Made by a program: the position numbers and the translations under genes. The notes below the pieces were generated by a model. It worked only from the letters and a program-made list of their open reading frames with translations. It had not been told where the DNA came from and did no database searches. A stretch of DNA of 64,000 nucleotides, taken from positions 1 to 64,000 of the forward strand of contig NZ_BBIQ01000001.1 of assembly GCF_000730565.1 (NCBI RefSeq). The letters are read 5' to 3'. Below, in pieces: positions 31,939 through 45,408 of the stretch. Positions within the stretch are counted from its first letter, which is position 1. Each line of letters starts with the position of its first letter. Origin of the DNA: Pseudomonas fulva NBRC 16637 = DSM 17717 (GTDB taxonomy: Bacteria > Pseudomonadota > Gammaproteobacteria > Pseudomonadales > Pseudomonadaceae).

Positions 31939-33309
31939 ATGAATACTGTGCGTGAAACCATTGCCGCCATCGCTACTGCCCAAGGCCGCGGCGGTGTAGG
32001 CATCGTAAGGTTGTCAGGGCCACTGGCTGCCAAGGCGGGCCAGTGGATAACCGGTCGCAGCCTGCAACCGCGTCATGCTCATTACGGGCCGTTCCGAGAC
32101 GAGGAGGGGGTGGTACTGGATGAAGGTATCGCGCTGTTCTTTCCGGGGCCCCACTCATTCACCGGTGAAGATGTACTCGAGCTGCAAGGCCATGGCGGCC
32201 CCGTCGTTCTGGATATGCTGCTACAGCGCTGTGTACAACTGGGTTGTCGCCTGGCCAGGCCGGGTGAGTTCAGCGAGCGGGCATTTCTCAATGACAAGCT
32301 CGACCTGGCTCAAGCTGAGGCCATCGCCGACTTGATCGAAGCCAGCTCCAGCCAGGCAGCGCGAAACGCACTGCGATCGCTGCAGGGCGAATTCTCAAGA
32401 CATGTCCACAGCCTTACCGAAGCGTTGATCGCGCTGCGCATCTACGTTGAGGCCGCCATTGATTTTCCCGAGGAGGAAATCGACTTTCTAGCCGATGGCC
32501 ATGTGCTGTCGATGCTCGATGCCGTAAGGGATCATTTATCCACAGTACTGCGTGAGGCAGGCCAAGGTGCATTGCTGCGCGATGGCATGACAGTGGTCAT
32601 CGCTGGGCGGCCCAATGCAGGCAAGTCGAGCCTGCTCAACCAGCTGGCGGGACGTGAAGCGGCGATCGTGACGGATATCGCCGGCACGACCCGGGATACC
32701 CTGCGCGAACATATCCACATCGACGGTATGCCGCTTCACGTGGTGGACACAGCCGGGCTACGTTCGACAGATGATCATGTGGAAAAGATCGGTGTGGAGC
32801 GCGCGCTACGAGCGATAAGTGAGGCAGACCGGATATTGCTGGTTGTGGACTCCACGGCCCCTGAAGCCGGCGATCCCTTCTCCCTGTGGCCCGAGTTTCT
32901 GGACCAGCGCCCGGATCCGGCACGGGTAACCCTCATACGCAACAAAGCGGATCTGAGCGGGGAGCCTGTCGCGCTGCACCAGGGCGAAGATGGACAAGCC
33001 ACCATCACGCTGAGCGCCAAAGGAGAGGGGGGAGGGCTGCAGCTGTTGCGCGACCATCTCAAGGCCTGCATGGGCTATGAACAGACCGCCGAAAGTGGTT
33101 TCAGCGCCCGTAGACGGCATCTGGATGCCTTGCGCCAGGCCAGTGAGCACCTGGAGCATGGCCGTGCGCAGCTGACCCTTGCCGGTGCAGGTGAGTTACT
33201 GGCAGAGGACCTGCGGCAGGCACAACAGGTGCTTGGGGAAATCACCGGAGCCTTCAGTTCCGATGACTTGTTGGGACGGATTTTCTCGAGTTTTTGCATC
33301 GGCAAGTAA
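31939..33309 (+). CDS. mnmE: tRNA modification GTPase MnmE
   Basis: 456-residue MnmE (TrmE), partner of MnmG in making cmnm5U34 on tRNAs. The N-terminal formyl-THF-binding domain (about 1-118) is followed by a helical domain with an inserted G domain: [16 protein letters not shown] (G1), DIAGTTRDT (G2), DTAGLR (G3) and NKAD (G4). The C-terminus CIGK carries the conserved cysteine. Its partner mnmG follows after 482 bases. A perfect DnaA box (32536-32544) lies inside. Confidence 0.98.
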   Translation: MNTVRETIAAIATAQGRGGVGIVRLSGPLAAKAGQWITGRSLQPRHAHYGPFRDEEGVVLDEGIALFFPGPHSFTGEDVLELQGHGGPVVLDMLLQRCVQLGCRLARPGEFSERAFLNDKLDLAQAEAIADLIEASSSQAARNALRSLQGEFSRHVHSLTEALIALRIYVEAAIDFPEEEIDFLADGHVLSMLDAVRDHLSTVLREAGQGALLRDGMTVVIAGRPNAGKSSLLNQLAGREAAIVTDIAGTTRDTLREHIHIDGMPLHVVDTAGLRSTDDHVEKIGVERALRAISEADRILLVVDSTAPEAGDPFSLWPEFLDQRPDPARVTLIRNKADLSGEPVALHQGEDGQATITLSAKGEGGGLQLLRDHLKACMGYEQTAESGFSARRRHLDALRQASEHLEHGRAQLTLAGAGELLAEDLRQAQQVLGEITGAFSSDDLLGRIFSSFCIGK

Positions 33310-33335
33310 CAGACAAGCCAGGTCCCACATCAGCC

Positions 33336-33362
33336 AACCGCCTCTTTGAGGCGGTTTTTTTT
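33336..33362 (+). terminator. Intrinsic terminator after mnmE
   Basis: AACCGCCTC (33336-33344), loop TTT, GAGGCGGTT (33348-33356), then a run of T. Confidence 0.9.
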
Positions 33363-33791
33363 GGCCCGAACAAAGCCTCCAGCAAGGCATAGCCTAAGAA
33401 CGGCACCCGCTAAGCCCTGTGGAAAACCCTCGCTAAGCTCCGTTGATAAGCGGCACTTTTTCTTGAGGATAAATGGCCCTGTGGGTAACCATCACTTTAA
33501 TCCACAGGCTATTCCTCGTTATCCCAAGCGCTCAGAGGGGGTAAGCCACAGGGTTCAGGATCTCTGTACAGCACGTGCTACATGGCCTTCAGAGCGTTAT
33601 CCACAGATAGTAATGTGCATAAGAATAAACATAAAAACAAAGCTTTTATAAATCTCTCTTCTTGATTTCTGTTGTATGCCATTCATCCACAGCCTGATCA
33701 AAATTTGCTCAGACGGTTTCATTGAGGGGGGTGATGTCCCTATACTTGTCGGCTTACCTTTTCTATTTGCACAACAGGCACGAGGTGCGTG
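33363..33791. other. oriC-like mnmE-mnmG intergenic region with DnaA boxes
   Basis: No gene is seen in this 429-bp stretch. It holds one perfect DnaA box (33597-33605, TTATCCACA) and several near matches: TGTGGAAAA 33418-33426, TGTGGGTAA 33480-33488, TAATCCACA 33498-33506, TTATCCCAA 33519-33527, TGTGCATAA 33614-33622 and TCATCCACA 33683-33691. An AT-rich tract (about 33606-33670) follows the perfect box. Positions 33578-33610 match 29084-29116 of oriC at 27 of 33 bases. In E. coli the functional oriC lies beside gidA (mnmG). The region also contains the mnmG promoter. Confidence 0.65.
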
Positions 33792-35684
33792 GTGGATTTC
33801 CCTTCCCGTTTTGAAGTGATCGTCATCGGCGGCGGCCATGCCGGTACCGAGGCTGCGCTTGCGTCTGCACGCATGGGTGTCAAAACCCTGCTGCTGACCC
33901 ACAACGTGGAAACCCTCGGGCACATGAGTTGCAACCCTGCCATTGGTGGCATCGGCAAGAGCCATCTGGTCAAGGAAATCGATGCCTTGGGCGGCGCCAT
34001 GGCGCTGGCCACCGACAAGAGTGGTATTCAGTTTCGCGTGTTGAACAACCGCAAAGGCCCAGCCGTTCGCGCCACGCGTGCGCAGGCTGACCGCGCCATC
34101 TACAAGGCGGTGGTGCGTGAGATGTTGGAAAACCAGCCCAACCTGTGGATATTTCAGCAATCGTGTGACGACCTGATCGTTGAACAGGATGAAGTCAAAG
34201 GCGTGGTCACCCAGATGGGGCTGCGGTTCTTTGCAAACTCTGTCGTGCTCACCACCGGCACCTTCCTGGGCGGTTTGATCCATATCGGCATGCAGAACCA
34301 CTCGGGTGGACGCGCAGGTGATCCGCCTTCCATCGCGTTGGCGCATCGCATGCGTGAATTGCCGCTACGCGTTGGCCGTCTGAAGACAGGTACGCCGCCT
34401 CGCATCGACGGCCGCTCCGTTGATTTCTCGGTCATGACCGAGCAGCCCGGCGACACGCCCATCCCGGTGATGTCGTTCATGGGCAATGCCGGCATGCACC
34501 CGCGCCAGGTGAGCTGCTACATCACTCACACCAACGCCCGCACACATGACATCATCGCTTCGAACCTTGACCGCTCGCCCATGTACTCGGGCGTCATCGA
34601 AGGGGTAGGGCCACGTTACTGCCCGTCGATCGAAGACAAGATCCACCGCTTTGCGGACAAGGAAAGCCATCAGGTATTCATCGAGCCTGAAGGCCTGACC
34701 ACCCATGAGCTCTACCCCAACGGCATCTCCACGTCGCTGCCCTTCGATGTGCAGCTGGAGCTGGTGCGCTCGATCCGCGGCATGGAAAACGCGCATATCG
34801 TGCGCCCAGGCTATGCCATCGAATATGACTACTTCGATCCGCGTGACCTGAAGTACAGCCTTGAAACCAAAGTCATTGGTGGGCTTTTCTTCGCTGGCCA
34901 GATCAACGGCACCACCGGTTACGAAGAAGCCGGTGCGCAAGGCCTGTTGGCCGGGACCAACGCCGCACTGCGCGCCCAGGGGCGCGAGACCTGGTGCCCG
35001 CGGCGCGATGAAGCCTATATCGGCGTGCTGGTCGATGACCTGATCACCTTGGGTACTCAAGAACCGTATCGGATGTTCACATCCCGTGCCGAATACCGGT
35101 TGATCCTGCGCGAGGACAACGCTGACCTGCGTCTGACTGAAAAAGGGCGAGCGCTGGGGTTGATCGACGACGAGCGCTGGGACGCCTTCTGCACCAAGCG
35201 CGACGGAATCGAAAAAGAAGAGCAGCGGCTGAAATCGACCTGGATAAGACCCAACACCGAGCTAGGCCAAGCCGTTGTGGACAAGTTCGGTACGCCACTG
35301 AGCCACGAGTACAGCCTGCTGAACCTGTTGGCGCGGCCTGAAATCGACTACGCAGGGCTTATGGCGGCTACCGGCGGCGAGTCGATCGACCCACAGGTTG
35401 CCGAGCAGGTCGAGATTCGTACCAAATATGCGGGCTACATCGACCGTCAACAGGACGAAATTGCCCGCCTGCGAGCCAGCGAGGACACGCGCCTGCCTGT
35501 GGATATCGAGTACGCCACGATTTCGGGGCTGTCCAAGGAAATTCAGGGGAAACTCAGCCAGACCCGTCCCGAAACCCTGGGGCAGGCCTCGCGCATTCCG
35601 GGCGTTACGCCGGCGGCCATTTCCCTGTTGCTCATTCACCTGAAAAAACGCGGCGCAGGCCGCGAGCTGGAGCAAAGCGTTTGA
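33792..35684 (+). CDS. mnmG: tRNA uridine-5-carboxymethylaminomethyl synthesis enzyme MnmG
   Basis: 630-residue FAD protein (GidA). The dinucleotide site is [21 protein letters not shown] near the N-terminus, and the signature [12 protein letters not shown] occurs at about residue 270, followed by the QVFIEPEG segment. The C-terminal helical domain binds MnmE and tRNA. Two consecutive GTG codons are possible; I prefer 33792 ([15 protein letters not shown]) because GAGG lies 6 bases upstream of it against 3 for 33789. Its TGA overlaps the TTG of rsmG. Confidence 0.97.
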   Translation: MDFPSRFEVIVIGGGHAGTEAALASARMGVKTLLLTHNVETLGHMSCNPAIGGIGKSHLVKEIDALGGAMALATDKSGIQFRVLNNRKGPAVRATRAQADRAIYKAVVREMLENQPNLWIFQQSCDDLIVEQDEVKGVVTQMGLRFFANSVVLTTGTFLGGLIHIGMQNHSGGRAGDPPSIALAHRMRELPLRVGRLKTGTPPRIDGRSVDFSVMTEQPGDTPIPVMSFMGNAGMHPRQVSCYITHTNARTHDIIASNLDRSPMYSGVIEGVGPRYCPSIEDKIHRFADKESHQVFIEPEGLTTHELYPNGISTSLPFDVQLELVRSIRGMENAHIVRPGYAIEYDYFDPRDLKYSLETKVIGGLFFAGQINGTTGYEEAGAQGLLAGTNAALRAQGRETWCPRRDEAYIGVLVDDLITLGTQEPYRMFTSRAEYRLILREDNADLRLTEKGRALGLIDDERWDAFCTKRDGIEKEEQRLKSTWIRPNTELGQAVVDKFGTPLSHEYSLLNLLARPEIDYAGLMAATGGESIDPQVAEQVEIRTKYAGYIDRQQDEIARLRASEDTRLPVDIEYATISGLSKEIQGKLSQTRPETLGQASRIPGVTPAAISLLLIHLKKRGAGRELEQSV

Positions 35685-36331
35685 GTTCCCTGGTTACCTC
35701 GCAACATGCCGAAGAGTTGTCCACAGGTGCCCGCCAGTTGGGGGTGCCCCTGAGCCTTGAACACCATGAAAAACTGCTGGGCTACCTGGCCCTGTTGATC
35801 AAATGGAACAAGGCCTACAACCTCACCGCCGTCCGGGATCCGGACGAAATGGTTTCGCGTCACCTGCTCGACAGCCTCAGCGTGATGCCGTTTATCCACA
35901 GCGAGCGCAGCAACTGGCTGGATGTTGGCAGCGGCGGAGGCATGCCCGGTGTGCCCATGGCTATCCTGCATCCCGAAAAACGAATCACCGTGCTGGATGC
36001 CAACGGCAAGAAGACGCGCTTTCTGACCCAGGTGAAAATGGAACTCAAGCTGGACAATCTCACGGTTATCCACAGCAGGGTCGAGGGGTACACGCCGGCC
36101 CAGCCGTTCGACGGCATCATCTCCCGCGCTTTCAGCAGCATGGAGAATTTCACCAACTGGACCCGCCACCTGGGCGACACCGGGACGCAGTGGCTTGCAA
36201 TGAAGGGGCTGCATCCTGCCGATGAACTGGTAGCATTGCCCGCAGACTTCACAGTGGAAAGCGAGCAGGCCCTGACCGTTCCGGGTTGCCAGGGCCAACG
36301 TCATCTGCTGATACTGCGCCGCAAGGCTTGA
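35681..36331 (+). CDS. rsmG: 16S rRNA m7G527 methyltransferase
   Basis: 216-residue RsmG (GidB), a SAM-dependent methyltransferase acting on G527 of 16S rRNA. SAM motif I is [18 protein letters not shown] (about residues 68-85). The [20 protein letters not shown] segment (about 47-66) is the family signature. TTG start at 35681 overlapping the mnmG stop (TTGA) implies coupling. Two perfect DnaA boxes, 35892-35900 and 36066-36074, lie in the gene. Confidence 0.96.
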   Translation: MSSLVTSQHAEELSTGARQLGVPLSLEHHEKLLGYLALLIKWNKAYNLTAVRDPDEMVSRHLLDSLSVMPFIHSERSNWLDVGSGGGMPGVPMAILHPEKRITVLDANGKKTRFLTQVKMELKLDNLTVIHSRVEGYTPAQPFDGIISRAFSSMENFTNWTRHLGDTGTQWLAMKGLHPADELVALPADFTVESEQALTVPGCQGQRHLLILRRKA

Positions 36332-36349
36332 TTGGGAACAGACGCATCA

Positions 36350-37141
36350 ATGGCTAAGGTATTCGCAATCGCGAACCAGAAAGGTGGTGTGGGCAAGACC
36401 ACCACCTGTATCAATCTCGCTGCCTCGCTGGTGGCGACCAAGCGCCGTGTGCTGCTGATCGACCTCGATCCGCAGGGCAATGCCACCATGGGCAGCGGCG
36501 TGGACAAGCACGAGCTCGAGCACTCTGTGTACGACCTGCTTATCGGAGAGTGTGACCTGGCCCAGGCCATGCACTATTCCGAGCATGGCGGGTTCCAGCT
36601 GTTGCCGGCCAACCGGGACCTGACCGCTGCCGAAGTGGTGCTGCTGGAGATGCAGGTCAAGGAAAGCCGCCTGCGCAATGCGCTGGCGCCCATTCGCGAC
36701 AATTACGATTTCATCCTCATCGACTGCCCGCCTTCACTGTCGATGCTGACGCTCAATGCCCTGGTGGCTTCCGATGGCGTGATCATTCCCATGCAGTGCG
36801 AGTACTACGCGCTGGAAGGGCTGAGCGACCTTGTGGACAACATCAAGCGCATTGCCGCCAAGTTGAACCCCGCGCTCAAGATCGAGGGGTTGCTGCGAAC
36901 CATGTATGATCCGCGGCTGAGCCTGAACAACGATGTATCGGCGCAGCTCAAGGAGCACTTCGGTTCGCAGTTGTACGACACCGTCATTCCTCGAAACATC
37001 CGCCTGGCCGAAGCACCCAGCTTCGGTATGCCGGCATTGGCCTACGACAAGCAATCGCGCGGCGCACAGGCCTACCTCGCCCTGGCGGGAGAATTGGTCC
37101 GTCGTCAACGCCGCCAGTCCCGCACTGCACAAGCAACTTAA
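36350..37141 (+). CDS. parA: Chromosome-partitioning ATPase ParA (Soj)
   Basis: 263-residue ParA. The deviant Walker A is ANQKGGVGKTTTCINLAASL (about residues 7-26), with VLLIDLDPQGNATMGSG following and Walker B DFILIDCPPSL. The protein binds nucleoid DNA non-specifically and moves ParB-parS complexes apart. I chose ATG 36350 (MAKVFAIANQKGG) over an in-frame GTG or ATG six codons upstream. It lies 9 bases before parB, and three parS-type sites are in the window. Confidence 0.97.
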   Translation: MAKVFAIANQKGGVGKTTTCINLAASLVATKRRVLLIDLDPQGNATMGSGVDKHELEHSVYDLLIGECDLAQAMHYSEHGGFQLLPANRDLTAAEVVLLEMQVKESRLRNALAPIRDNYDFILIDCPPSLSMLTLNALVASDGVIIPMQCEYYALEGLSDLVDNIKRIAAKLNPALKIEGLLRTMYDPRLSLNNDVSAQLKEHFGSQLYDTVIPRNIRLAEAPSFGMPALAYDKQSRGAQAYLALAGELVRRQRRQSRTAQAT

Positions 37142-37150
37142 GGAATCCGC

Positions 37151-38023
37151 ATGGCCGTCAAGAAACGGGGTCTCGGACGTGGGTTGGATGCGCTGCTCAG
37201 CGGTCCAACCGTAAGCGCGCTCGAAGAGCAGGCTGTAAAGATCGACCTGAAGGAGCTTCAGCACCTGCCCGTCGAGCTGATTCAACGGGGCAAGTACCAG
37301 CCGCGTCGCGACATGGACCCGCAGGCGCTCGAAGAACTGGCACACTCGATCCGCAGCCATGGCGTGATGCAACCGATCGTGGTGCGGCCGGTTGGCGATG
37401 AGCGCTATGAGATCATCGCCGGTGAGCGGCGCTGGCGCGCGACTCAGCAAGCTGGGCTGGACACCATTCCGGCCATGGTCCGCGAGGTCCCTGACGAAGC
37501 GGCCATTGCCATGGCCCTTATCGAGAACATCCAGCGCGAGGACTTGAACCCTCTGGAAGAGGCGCTGGCCTTGCAGCGGTTGCAGCAGGAGTTCGAGCTG
37601 ACCCAGCAGCAAGTGGCCGATGCGGTAGGCAAGTCACGGGTGACCGTGGCCAACCTGTTGCGGTTGATCACGTTGCCGGAGGCGATCAAGACCATGCTCG
37701 CCCATGGAGACCTGGAAATGGGTCACGCACGGGCTTTGCTAGGCCTGGAGGAGAATCGCCAGGAGGAAGGGGCGCGTCATGTTGTCGCACGTGGGCTGAC
37801 CGTACGTCAGACCGAGGCACTGGTGCGCCAGTGGCTGAGCGACAAGCCTGATCCGGTAGAACCCGGTAAACCTGATCCGGACATTGCACGCCTGGAACAG
37901 CGGCTTGCAGAGCGTTTGGGCTCGGCTGTACAGATTCGCCACGGCACCAAAGGCAAGGGCCAACTGGTCATTCGCTACAACTCGCTCGATGAGTTGCAGG
38001 GCGTACTCGCACACATTCGCTGA
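37151..38023 (+). CDS. parB: Chromosome-partitioning protein ParB
   Basis: 290-residue ParB (Spo0J). The N-terminal CTPase domain holds GKYQPRRDMD, the box II motif GERRWRATQQAGL and ALIENIQREDLNPLEEA; the HTH (about 135-190) is LTQQQVADAVGKSRVTVANLLRL; and the C-terminal dimer domain ends GKGQLVIRYNSLDELQGVLAHIR. It binds the parS sites listed here and spreads. AAGGAA precedes the ATG. A spacer with the atp promoter follows. Confidence 0.97.
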   Translation: MAVKKRGLGRGLDALLSGPTVSALEEQAVKIDLKELQHLPVELIQRGKYQPRRDMDPQALEELAHSIRSHGVMQPIVVRPVGDERYEIIAGERRWRATQQAGLDTIPAMVREVPDEAAIAMALIENIQREDLNPLEEALALQRLQQEFELTQQQVADAVGKSRVTVANLLRLITLPEAIKTMLAHGDLEMGHARALLGLEENRQEEGARHVVARGLTVRQTEALVRQWLSDKPDPVEPGKPDPDIARLEQRLAERLGSAVQIRHGTKGKGQLVIRYNSLDELQGVLAHIR

Positions 38024-38067
38024 AACAATTCCTGTTGTAGCGCGCAATCGGAAATCACTACGAATAG

Positions 38068-38096
38068 TTGAATAGGGGTTAATCCACCCCTATACT
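38068..38096 (+). promoter_or_regulatory. Promoter of the atp operon with a nested palindrome
   Basis: TTGAAT (38068-38073), 17-base spacer, TATACT (38091-38096). The spacer is almost entirely the perfect inverted repeat ATAGGGGT-N6-ACCCCTAT (38072-38093), reaching into both hexamers. A protein bound there would block RNA polymerase, so it looks like an operator; no regulator is known to me. Confidence 0.8.
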
Positions 38097-38171
38097 CTGC
38101 GCGCATTTTGTCGGCACAAATTATGCCAAGTCATCGCTGACTGGCGGGCCGATTCACGGGGAGCAGTTGTG

Positions 38172-39868
<1,697 letters not shown>

Positions 39869-39925
39869 TCACTCGTTTCGACGAGTTGATTGGTGTGATG
39901 GACAAAGACCGAGCGAGGTGTTGGC

Positions 39926-40396
39926 GTGAACATTAATGCAACCCTGATTGGCCAATCCGTTGCTTTTCTGATTTTTGTACTCTTCTGCATGAAGTACGTA
40001 TGGCCTCCGGTCATCACTGCTCTGCAAGAGCGTCAGAAGAAGATTGCAGACGGCTTGGACGCTGCCAACCGCGCAGCTCGCGACCTGGAGCTGGCCCAAG
40101 AAAAAGTGGGTCAGCAACTGCGTGAAGCAAAGGCACAGGCAGCTGAAATCATTGAGCAAAGCAAGAAACGCGCTGCTCAGCTTGTAGACGAAGCCCGTGA
40201 ACAGGCTCGTGTCGAAGCTGACCGTGTGAAGGCTCAGGCTCAGGCCGAGATCGAACAGGAACTGAACAGCGTCAAAGACGCCCTGCGTGCCCAAGTGGGT
40301 GCCCTGGCTGTTGGCGGTGCTGAAAAGATCCTTGGCGCCACAATCGATCAAAACGCGCATGCAGAGCTGGTTAACAAACTGGCCGCTGAAATTTAA
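39926..40396 (+). CDS. atpF: F0F1 ATP synthase subunit b
   Basis: 156-residue subunit b of the peripheral stalk: one N-terminal TM helix (about 5-27) and a long charged coiled coil (about 30-130) rich in Ala, Glu, Lys and Arg. The start is GTG at 39926 with GAGG upstream. It dimerises and holds F1 through the delta subunit encoded next. Confidence 0.97.
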
Positions 40397-40408
40397 GCGA
40401 GGGCGATC

Positions 40409-40945
40409 ATGGCAGAACTGACCACGTTGGCCCGACCTTACGCTAAGGCTGCCTTTGAGCATGCCCAGGCCCATCAGCAACTGGCCAATTGGTCAGCCAT
40501 GCTCGGCCTGGCTGCTGCAGTGTCCGAAGACGACACCATGCAGCGCCTGCTCAAGGCCCCGCGACTGACAAGCGCAGAAAAGGCCGCCGCATTCATTGAC
40601 GTTTGCGGTGACAAGTTCGATGCATCGGCACAGAATTTCATTCATGTTGCCGCGGAAAACGACCGTCTCCTGCTTCTGCCGGAGATTGCCGCTCTGTTCG
40701 ACCTGTACAAGGCAGAACAAGAGAAATCCGTGGACGTGGAAGTCACCAGTGCTTTTGCGTTGAACCAAGAACAGCAAGACAAACTCGCCAAGGTTCTCAG
40801 TGCACGGCTCAGCCGGGAAGTGCGCCTGCACGCGTCGGAGGATGCCAGCCTGATCGGCGGCGTCGTCATCCGCGCCGGCGACCTGGTAATCGATGGCTCT
40901 GTTCGCGGCAAAATCGCGAAACTGGCCGAAGCATTGAAATCTTGA
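40409..40945 (+). CDS. atpH: F0F1 ATP synthase subunit delta
   Basis: 178-residue delta subunit, linking the b stalk to the top of the alpha3beta3 head. The N-terminal helical bundle begins [20 protein letters not shown], and the conserved C-terminal segment [23 protein letters not shown] lies at about residues 150-172. GCGAGGGCGATC precedes the ATG. Confidence 0.97.
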   Translation: MAELTTLARPYAKAAFEHAQAHQQLANWSAMLGLAAAVSEDDTMQRLLKAPRLTSAEKAAAFIDVCGDKFDASAQNFIHVAAENDRLLLLPEIAALFDLYKAEQEKSVDVEVTSAFALNQEQQDKLAKVLSARLSREVRLHASEDASLIGGVVIRAGDLVIDGSVRGKIAKLAEALKS

Positions 40946-40966
40946 GTTTGAAGGGGCAGCAGAGCA

Positions 40967-42511
40967 ATGCAGCAACTCAATCCTTCCGAAATTAGTGAAA
41001 TCATCAAGGGTCGCATCGAGAAGCTCGATGTCGGCTCCCAAGCCCGTAACGAAGGTACCGTCGTAAGCGTTTCCGACGGTATCGTACGGATCCACGGTCT
41101 GGCCGACGCTATGTACGGCGAAATGATCGAGTTCCCGGGCGGCGTATACGGTATGGCACTGAACCTGGAGCAAGACTCCGTAGGTGCGGTGGTACTGGGT
41201 GCGTACACCTCCCTCGCCGAGGGCATGAGCGCCAAGTGCACCGGTCGCATCCTGGAAGTTCCGGTTGGTAAGGAACTGCTGGGTCGCGTCGTGGACGCAC
41301 TGGGTAACCCGATCGACGGCAAAGGTCCGCTGAACAACACCGAGACCGACGCGGTCGAGAAAGTTGCTCCAGGCGTGATCTGGCGTAAGTCGGTAGACCA
41401 GCCTGTACAGACTGGCTACAAGTCGGTCGACGCCATGATCCCGGTTGGCCGTGGTCAGCGTGAGCTGATCATTGGTGACCGTCAGATCGGTAAGACTGCC
41501 ATGGCGGTCGATGCGATCATCAACCAGAAAAACAGCGGTATCTTCTGCGTATACGTGGCCGTTGGCCAGAAGCAGTCGACCATCGCCAACGTCGTGCGCA
41601 AGCTCGAAGAAGCCGGTGCCCTGGCCAACACCATCGTTGTTGCCGCCAGCGCCTCGGAATCGGCTGCACTGCAGTTCCTGGCGCCGTACTCCGGCTGCAC
41701 CATGGGCGAGTACTTCCGTGACCGCGGTGAAGACGCCCTGATCGTCTACGATGACCTGTCCAAGCAGGCTGTTGCGTACCGTCAGATCTCCCTGCTGCTG
41801 CGTCGTCCACCAGGACGTGAAGCGTACCCAGGCGACGTGTTCTATCTCCACTCCCGTCTGCTGGAGCGTGCATCGCGCGTTTCGGAAGAATACGTCGAGA
41901 AGTTCACCAATGGCGCAGTCACTGGCAAGACCGGTTCCCTGACCGCTCTGCCGATCATCGAAACCCAGGCTGGCGACGTTTCGGCGTTCGTTCCGACCAA
42001 CGTGATTTCCATCACTGACGGTCAGATCTTCCTGGAATCGGCCATGTTCAACTCGGGCATCCGCCCTGCAGTGAACGCCGGTGTTTCGGTATCGCGTGTA
42101 GGTGGTGCCGCTCAGACCAAGATCATCAAGAAGCTGTCCGGGGGTATTCGTACCGCACTGGCTCAGTACCGTGAACTGGCGGCATTCGCCCAGTTCGCGT
42201 CCGATCTGGACGAAGCGACCCGCAAGCAGCTGGAGCATGGTCAGCGCGTTACCGAGCTGATGAAGCAGAAGCAGTACGCGCCGATGTCCATCGCGGACAT
42301 GGCCCTGTCGCTGTACGCCGCTGAGCGTGGCTTCCTGACCGACGTAGAAGTCTCCAAGGTCGGCAGCTTCGAGCAAGCACTGATCGCCTTCTTCCACCGT
42401 GATCACGCCGAACTGATGGCGAAGATCAACGTGAAGGGTGACTTCAACGACGAAATCGACGCAGGCATGAAAGCCGGTATCGAGAAGTTCAAGGCCACCC
42501 AGACCTGGTAA
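40967..42511 (+). CDS. atpA: F0F1 ATP synthase subunit alpha
   Basis: 514-residue non-catalytic nucleotide-binding subunit. Walker A is [15 protein letters not shown] (about residues 170-184). The family signature near Arg-finger is in the [17 protein letters not shown] segment (about 365-381). Length is standard. A 10-bp GC-rich hairpin lies between its stop and atpG. Confidence 0.98.
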   Translation: MQQLNPSEISEIIKGRIEKLDVGSQARNEGTVVSVSDGIVRIHGLADAMYGEMIEFPGGVYGMALNLEQDSVGAVVLGAYTSLAEGMSAKCTGRILEVPVGKELLGRVVDALGNPIDGKGPLNNTETDAVEKVAPGVIWRKSVDQPVQTGYKSVDAMIPVGRGQRELIIGDRQIGKTAMAVDAIINQKNSGIFCVYVAVGQKQSTIANVVRKLEEAGALANTIVVAASASESAALQFLAPYSGCTMGEYFRDRGEDALIVYDDLSKQAVAYRQISLLLRRPPGREAYPGDVFYLHSRLLERASRVSEEYVEKFTNGAVTGKTGSLTALPIIETQAGDVSAFVPTNVISITDGQIFLESAMFNSGIRPAVNAGVSVSRVGGAAQTKIIKKLSGGIRTALAQYRELAAFAQFASDLDEATRKQLEHGQRVTELMKQKQYAPMSIADMALSLYAAERGFLTDVEVSKVGSFEQALIAFFHRDHAELMAKINVKGDFNDEIDAGMKAGIEKFKATQTW

Positions 42512-42516
42512 GCCGC

Positions 42517-42538
42517 AGCGGGGGCCCAGGCCCCCGCT
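42517..42538 (+). other. GC hairpin between atpA and atpG
   Basis: AGCGGGGGCC (42517-42526), CA, GGCCCCCGCT (42529-42538): a perfect 10-bp inverted repeat, folding with a slightly opened loop. No T run follows, so it is unlikely to be a terminator; it may stabilise or mark processing of the atp mRNA. Confidence 0.7.
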
Positions 42539-42559
42539 TGCTAACCTGATAGGTGATAC

Positions 42560-43420
42560 ATGGCAGGCGCAAAAGAGATTCGCAGTAAGATTGCGAGCAT
42601 CAAAAGCACGCAAAAAATTACCAGCGCCATGGAAAAAGTGGCGGTCAGCAAAATGCGCAAGGCACAACAGCGCATGGCTGCTAGCCGTCCTTATGCGGAG
42701 CGTATCCGCCAGGTGATCGGTCATCTGGCCAACGCCAACCCGGAATACCGCCACCCGTTCATGATCGAGCGCCCTGTAAAGCGCGCCGGTTATATCGTGG
42801 TGAGCAGTGACCGTGGTCTGTGCGGTGGCTTGAATACCAACCTGTTCAAGGCCTTGGTCAAGGACATGAACGAAAACCGCGAACAGGGCGTGGAAATCGA
42901 CCTGTGCGTGATCGGCAGCAAGGGTGCGACTTTCTTCCGTATCTTTGGCGGCAACGTAGTAGCCGCGATCAGCCACCTGGGCGAAGAGCCATCGATCAAT
43001 GACTTGATCGGCTCCGTCAAGGTCATGCTGGACGCCTACCTCGATGGTCGTATCGATCGCCTTTCGGTGGTTTCGAACAAGTTCATCAACACCATGACCC
43101 AAAAGCCGACGGTCGAGCAATTGGTACCGTTGGTGGCAACCCCGGATCAGGAACTCAAGCATCACTGGGACTACCTGTACGAACCCGACGCAAAAGAGCT
43201 GCTGGACGGCTTGATGGTGCGTTACGTGGAGTCGCAGGTGTACCAGGCGGTGGTCGAGAACAATGCTGCTGAACAAGCAGCCCGGATGATCGCCATGAAG
43301 AACGCCACAGACAACGCCGGTGACCTGATCAGCGAACTCCAGCTGATCTACAACAAGGCGCGTCAGGCTGCGATCACCCAGGAGATCTCGGAAATCGTCG
43401 GCGGCGCTGCCGCGGTTTAA
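42560..43420 (+). CDS. atpG: F0F1 ATP synthase subunit gamma
   Basis: 286-residue gamma subunit, the rotating central shaft. The N-terminal helix ([20 protein letters not shown]) and C-terminal helix ([20 protein letters not shown]) form the coiled coil; between them is a Rossmann-like domain with the [11 protein letters not shown] segment. Start ATG with AGGTGA upstream. Confidence 0.98.
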   Translation: MAGAKEIRSKIASIKSTQKITSAMEKVAVSKMRKAQQRMAASRPYAERIRQVIGHLANANPEYRHPFMIERPVKRAGYIVVSSDRGLCGGLNTNLFKALVKDMNENREQGVEIDLCVIGSKGATFFRIFGGNVVAAISHLGEEPSINDLIGSVKVMLDAYLDGRIDRLSVVSNKFINTMTQKPTVEQLVPLVATPDQELKHHWDYLYEPDAKELLDGLMVRYVESQVYQAVVENNAAEQAARMIAMKNATDNAGDLISELQLIYNKARQAAITQEISEIVGGAAAV

Positions 43421-44824
<1,404 letters not shown>

Positions 44825-44868
44825 TCCCGGCGCTCCGCAAGGGGCGCTAATCAGGTTGAGGCAAGCAG

Positions 44869-45288
44869 ATGGCTATGACAGTCCATTGCGATATCGTCAG
44901 CGCGGAAGGAGAAATCTTCTCCGGTCTGGTCGAGATGGTAGTAGCGCACGGCAACTTGGGCGATCTGGGTATCGCACCAGGTCACGCCCCGCTGATCACC
45001 AATCTCAAGCCGGGTCCGATCACGCTGACCAAGCAGGGTGGCACTCAAGAGGTGTACTACATCTCCGGTGGCTTCCTCGAAGTGCAGCCGAACATGGTGA
45101 AGGTTCTTGCCGACACCGTGCAACGTGCTGCCGACCTGGACGAAGCTCAGGCTCAGGAAGCCCTCAAGGCTGCCGAGAACGCGCTGAACACCAAAGGCTC
45201 GGACTTCGACTACGGCGCTGCTGCCGCACGTCTGGCCGAGGCTGCGGCTCAGCTGCGTACTGTCCAGCAGATGCGCAGAGGCAAGTGA
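44869..45288 (+). CDS. atpC: F0F1 ATP synthase subunit epsilon
   Basis: 139-residue epsilon subunit: an N-terminal beta-sandwich (about 1-88) with the conserved [14 protein letters not shown] segment and a C-terminal helical hairpin that can inhibit ATP hydrolysis. ATG at 44869 has GAGGCAAGCAG upstream; an internal ATG two codons on is possible. Last gene of the operon, followed by a strong terminator. Confidence 0.97.
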   Translation: MAMTVHCDIVSAEGEIFSGLVEMVVAHGNLGDLGIAPGHAPLITNLKPGPITLTKQGGTQEVYYISGGFLEVQPNMVKVLADTVQRAADLDEAQAQEALKAAENALNTKGSDFDYGAAAARLAEAAAQLRTVQQMRRGK

Positions 45289-45324
45289 TCGGCTACGGCC
45301 ATCATTTGTGTTGCGATTGAGTAA

Positions 45325-45356
45325 AAGGGTAGCCTCGGCTACCCTTTTTCTTTTTT
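45325..45356 (+). terminator. Intrinsic terminator of the atp operon
   Basis: AAGGGTAGC (45325-45333), loop CTCG, GCTACCCTT (45338-45346), then TTTCTTTTTT. Confidence 0.92.
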
Positions 45357-45408
45357 CGATTTCCCCCTTTCGGTCAAGCAACTGACCGCCCAGGATTGGT
45401 AGCCAGTC

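Noticed and set aside
40493..43276. 927-codon open frame on the minus strand opposite atpH-atpA-atpG
   Set aside because: It crosses three certain genes of the atp operon and has no ribosome-binding site or recognisable domain.
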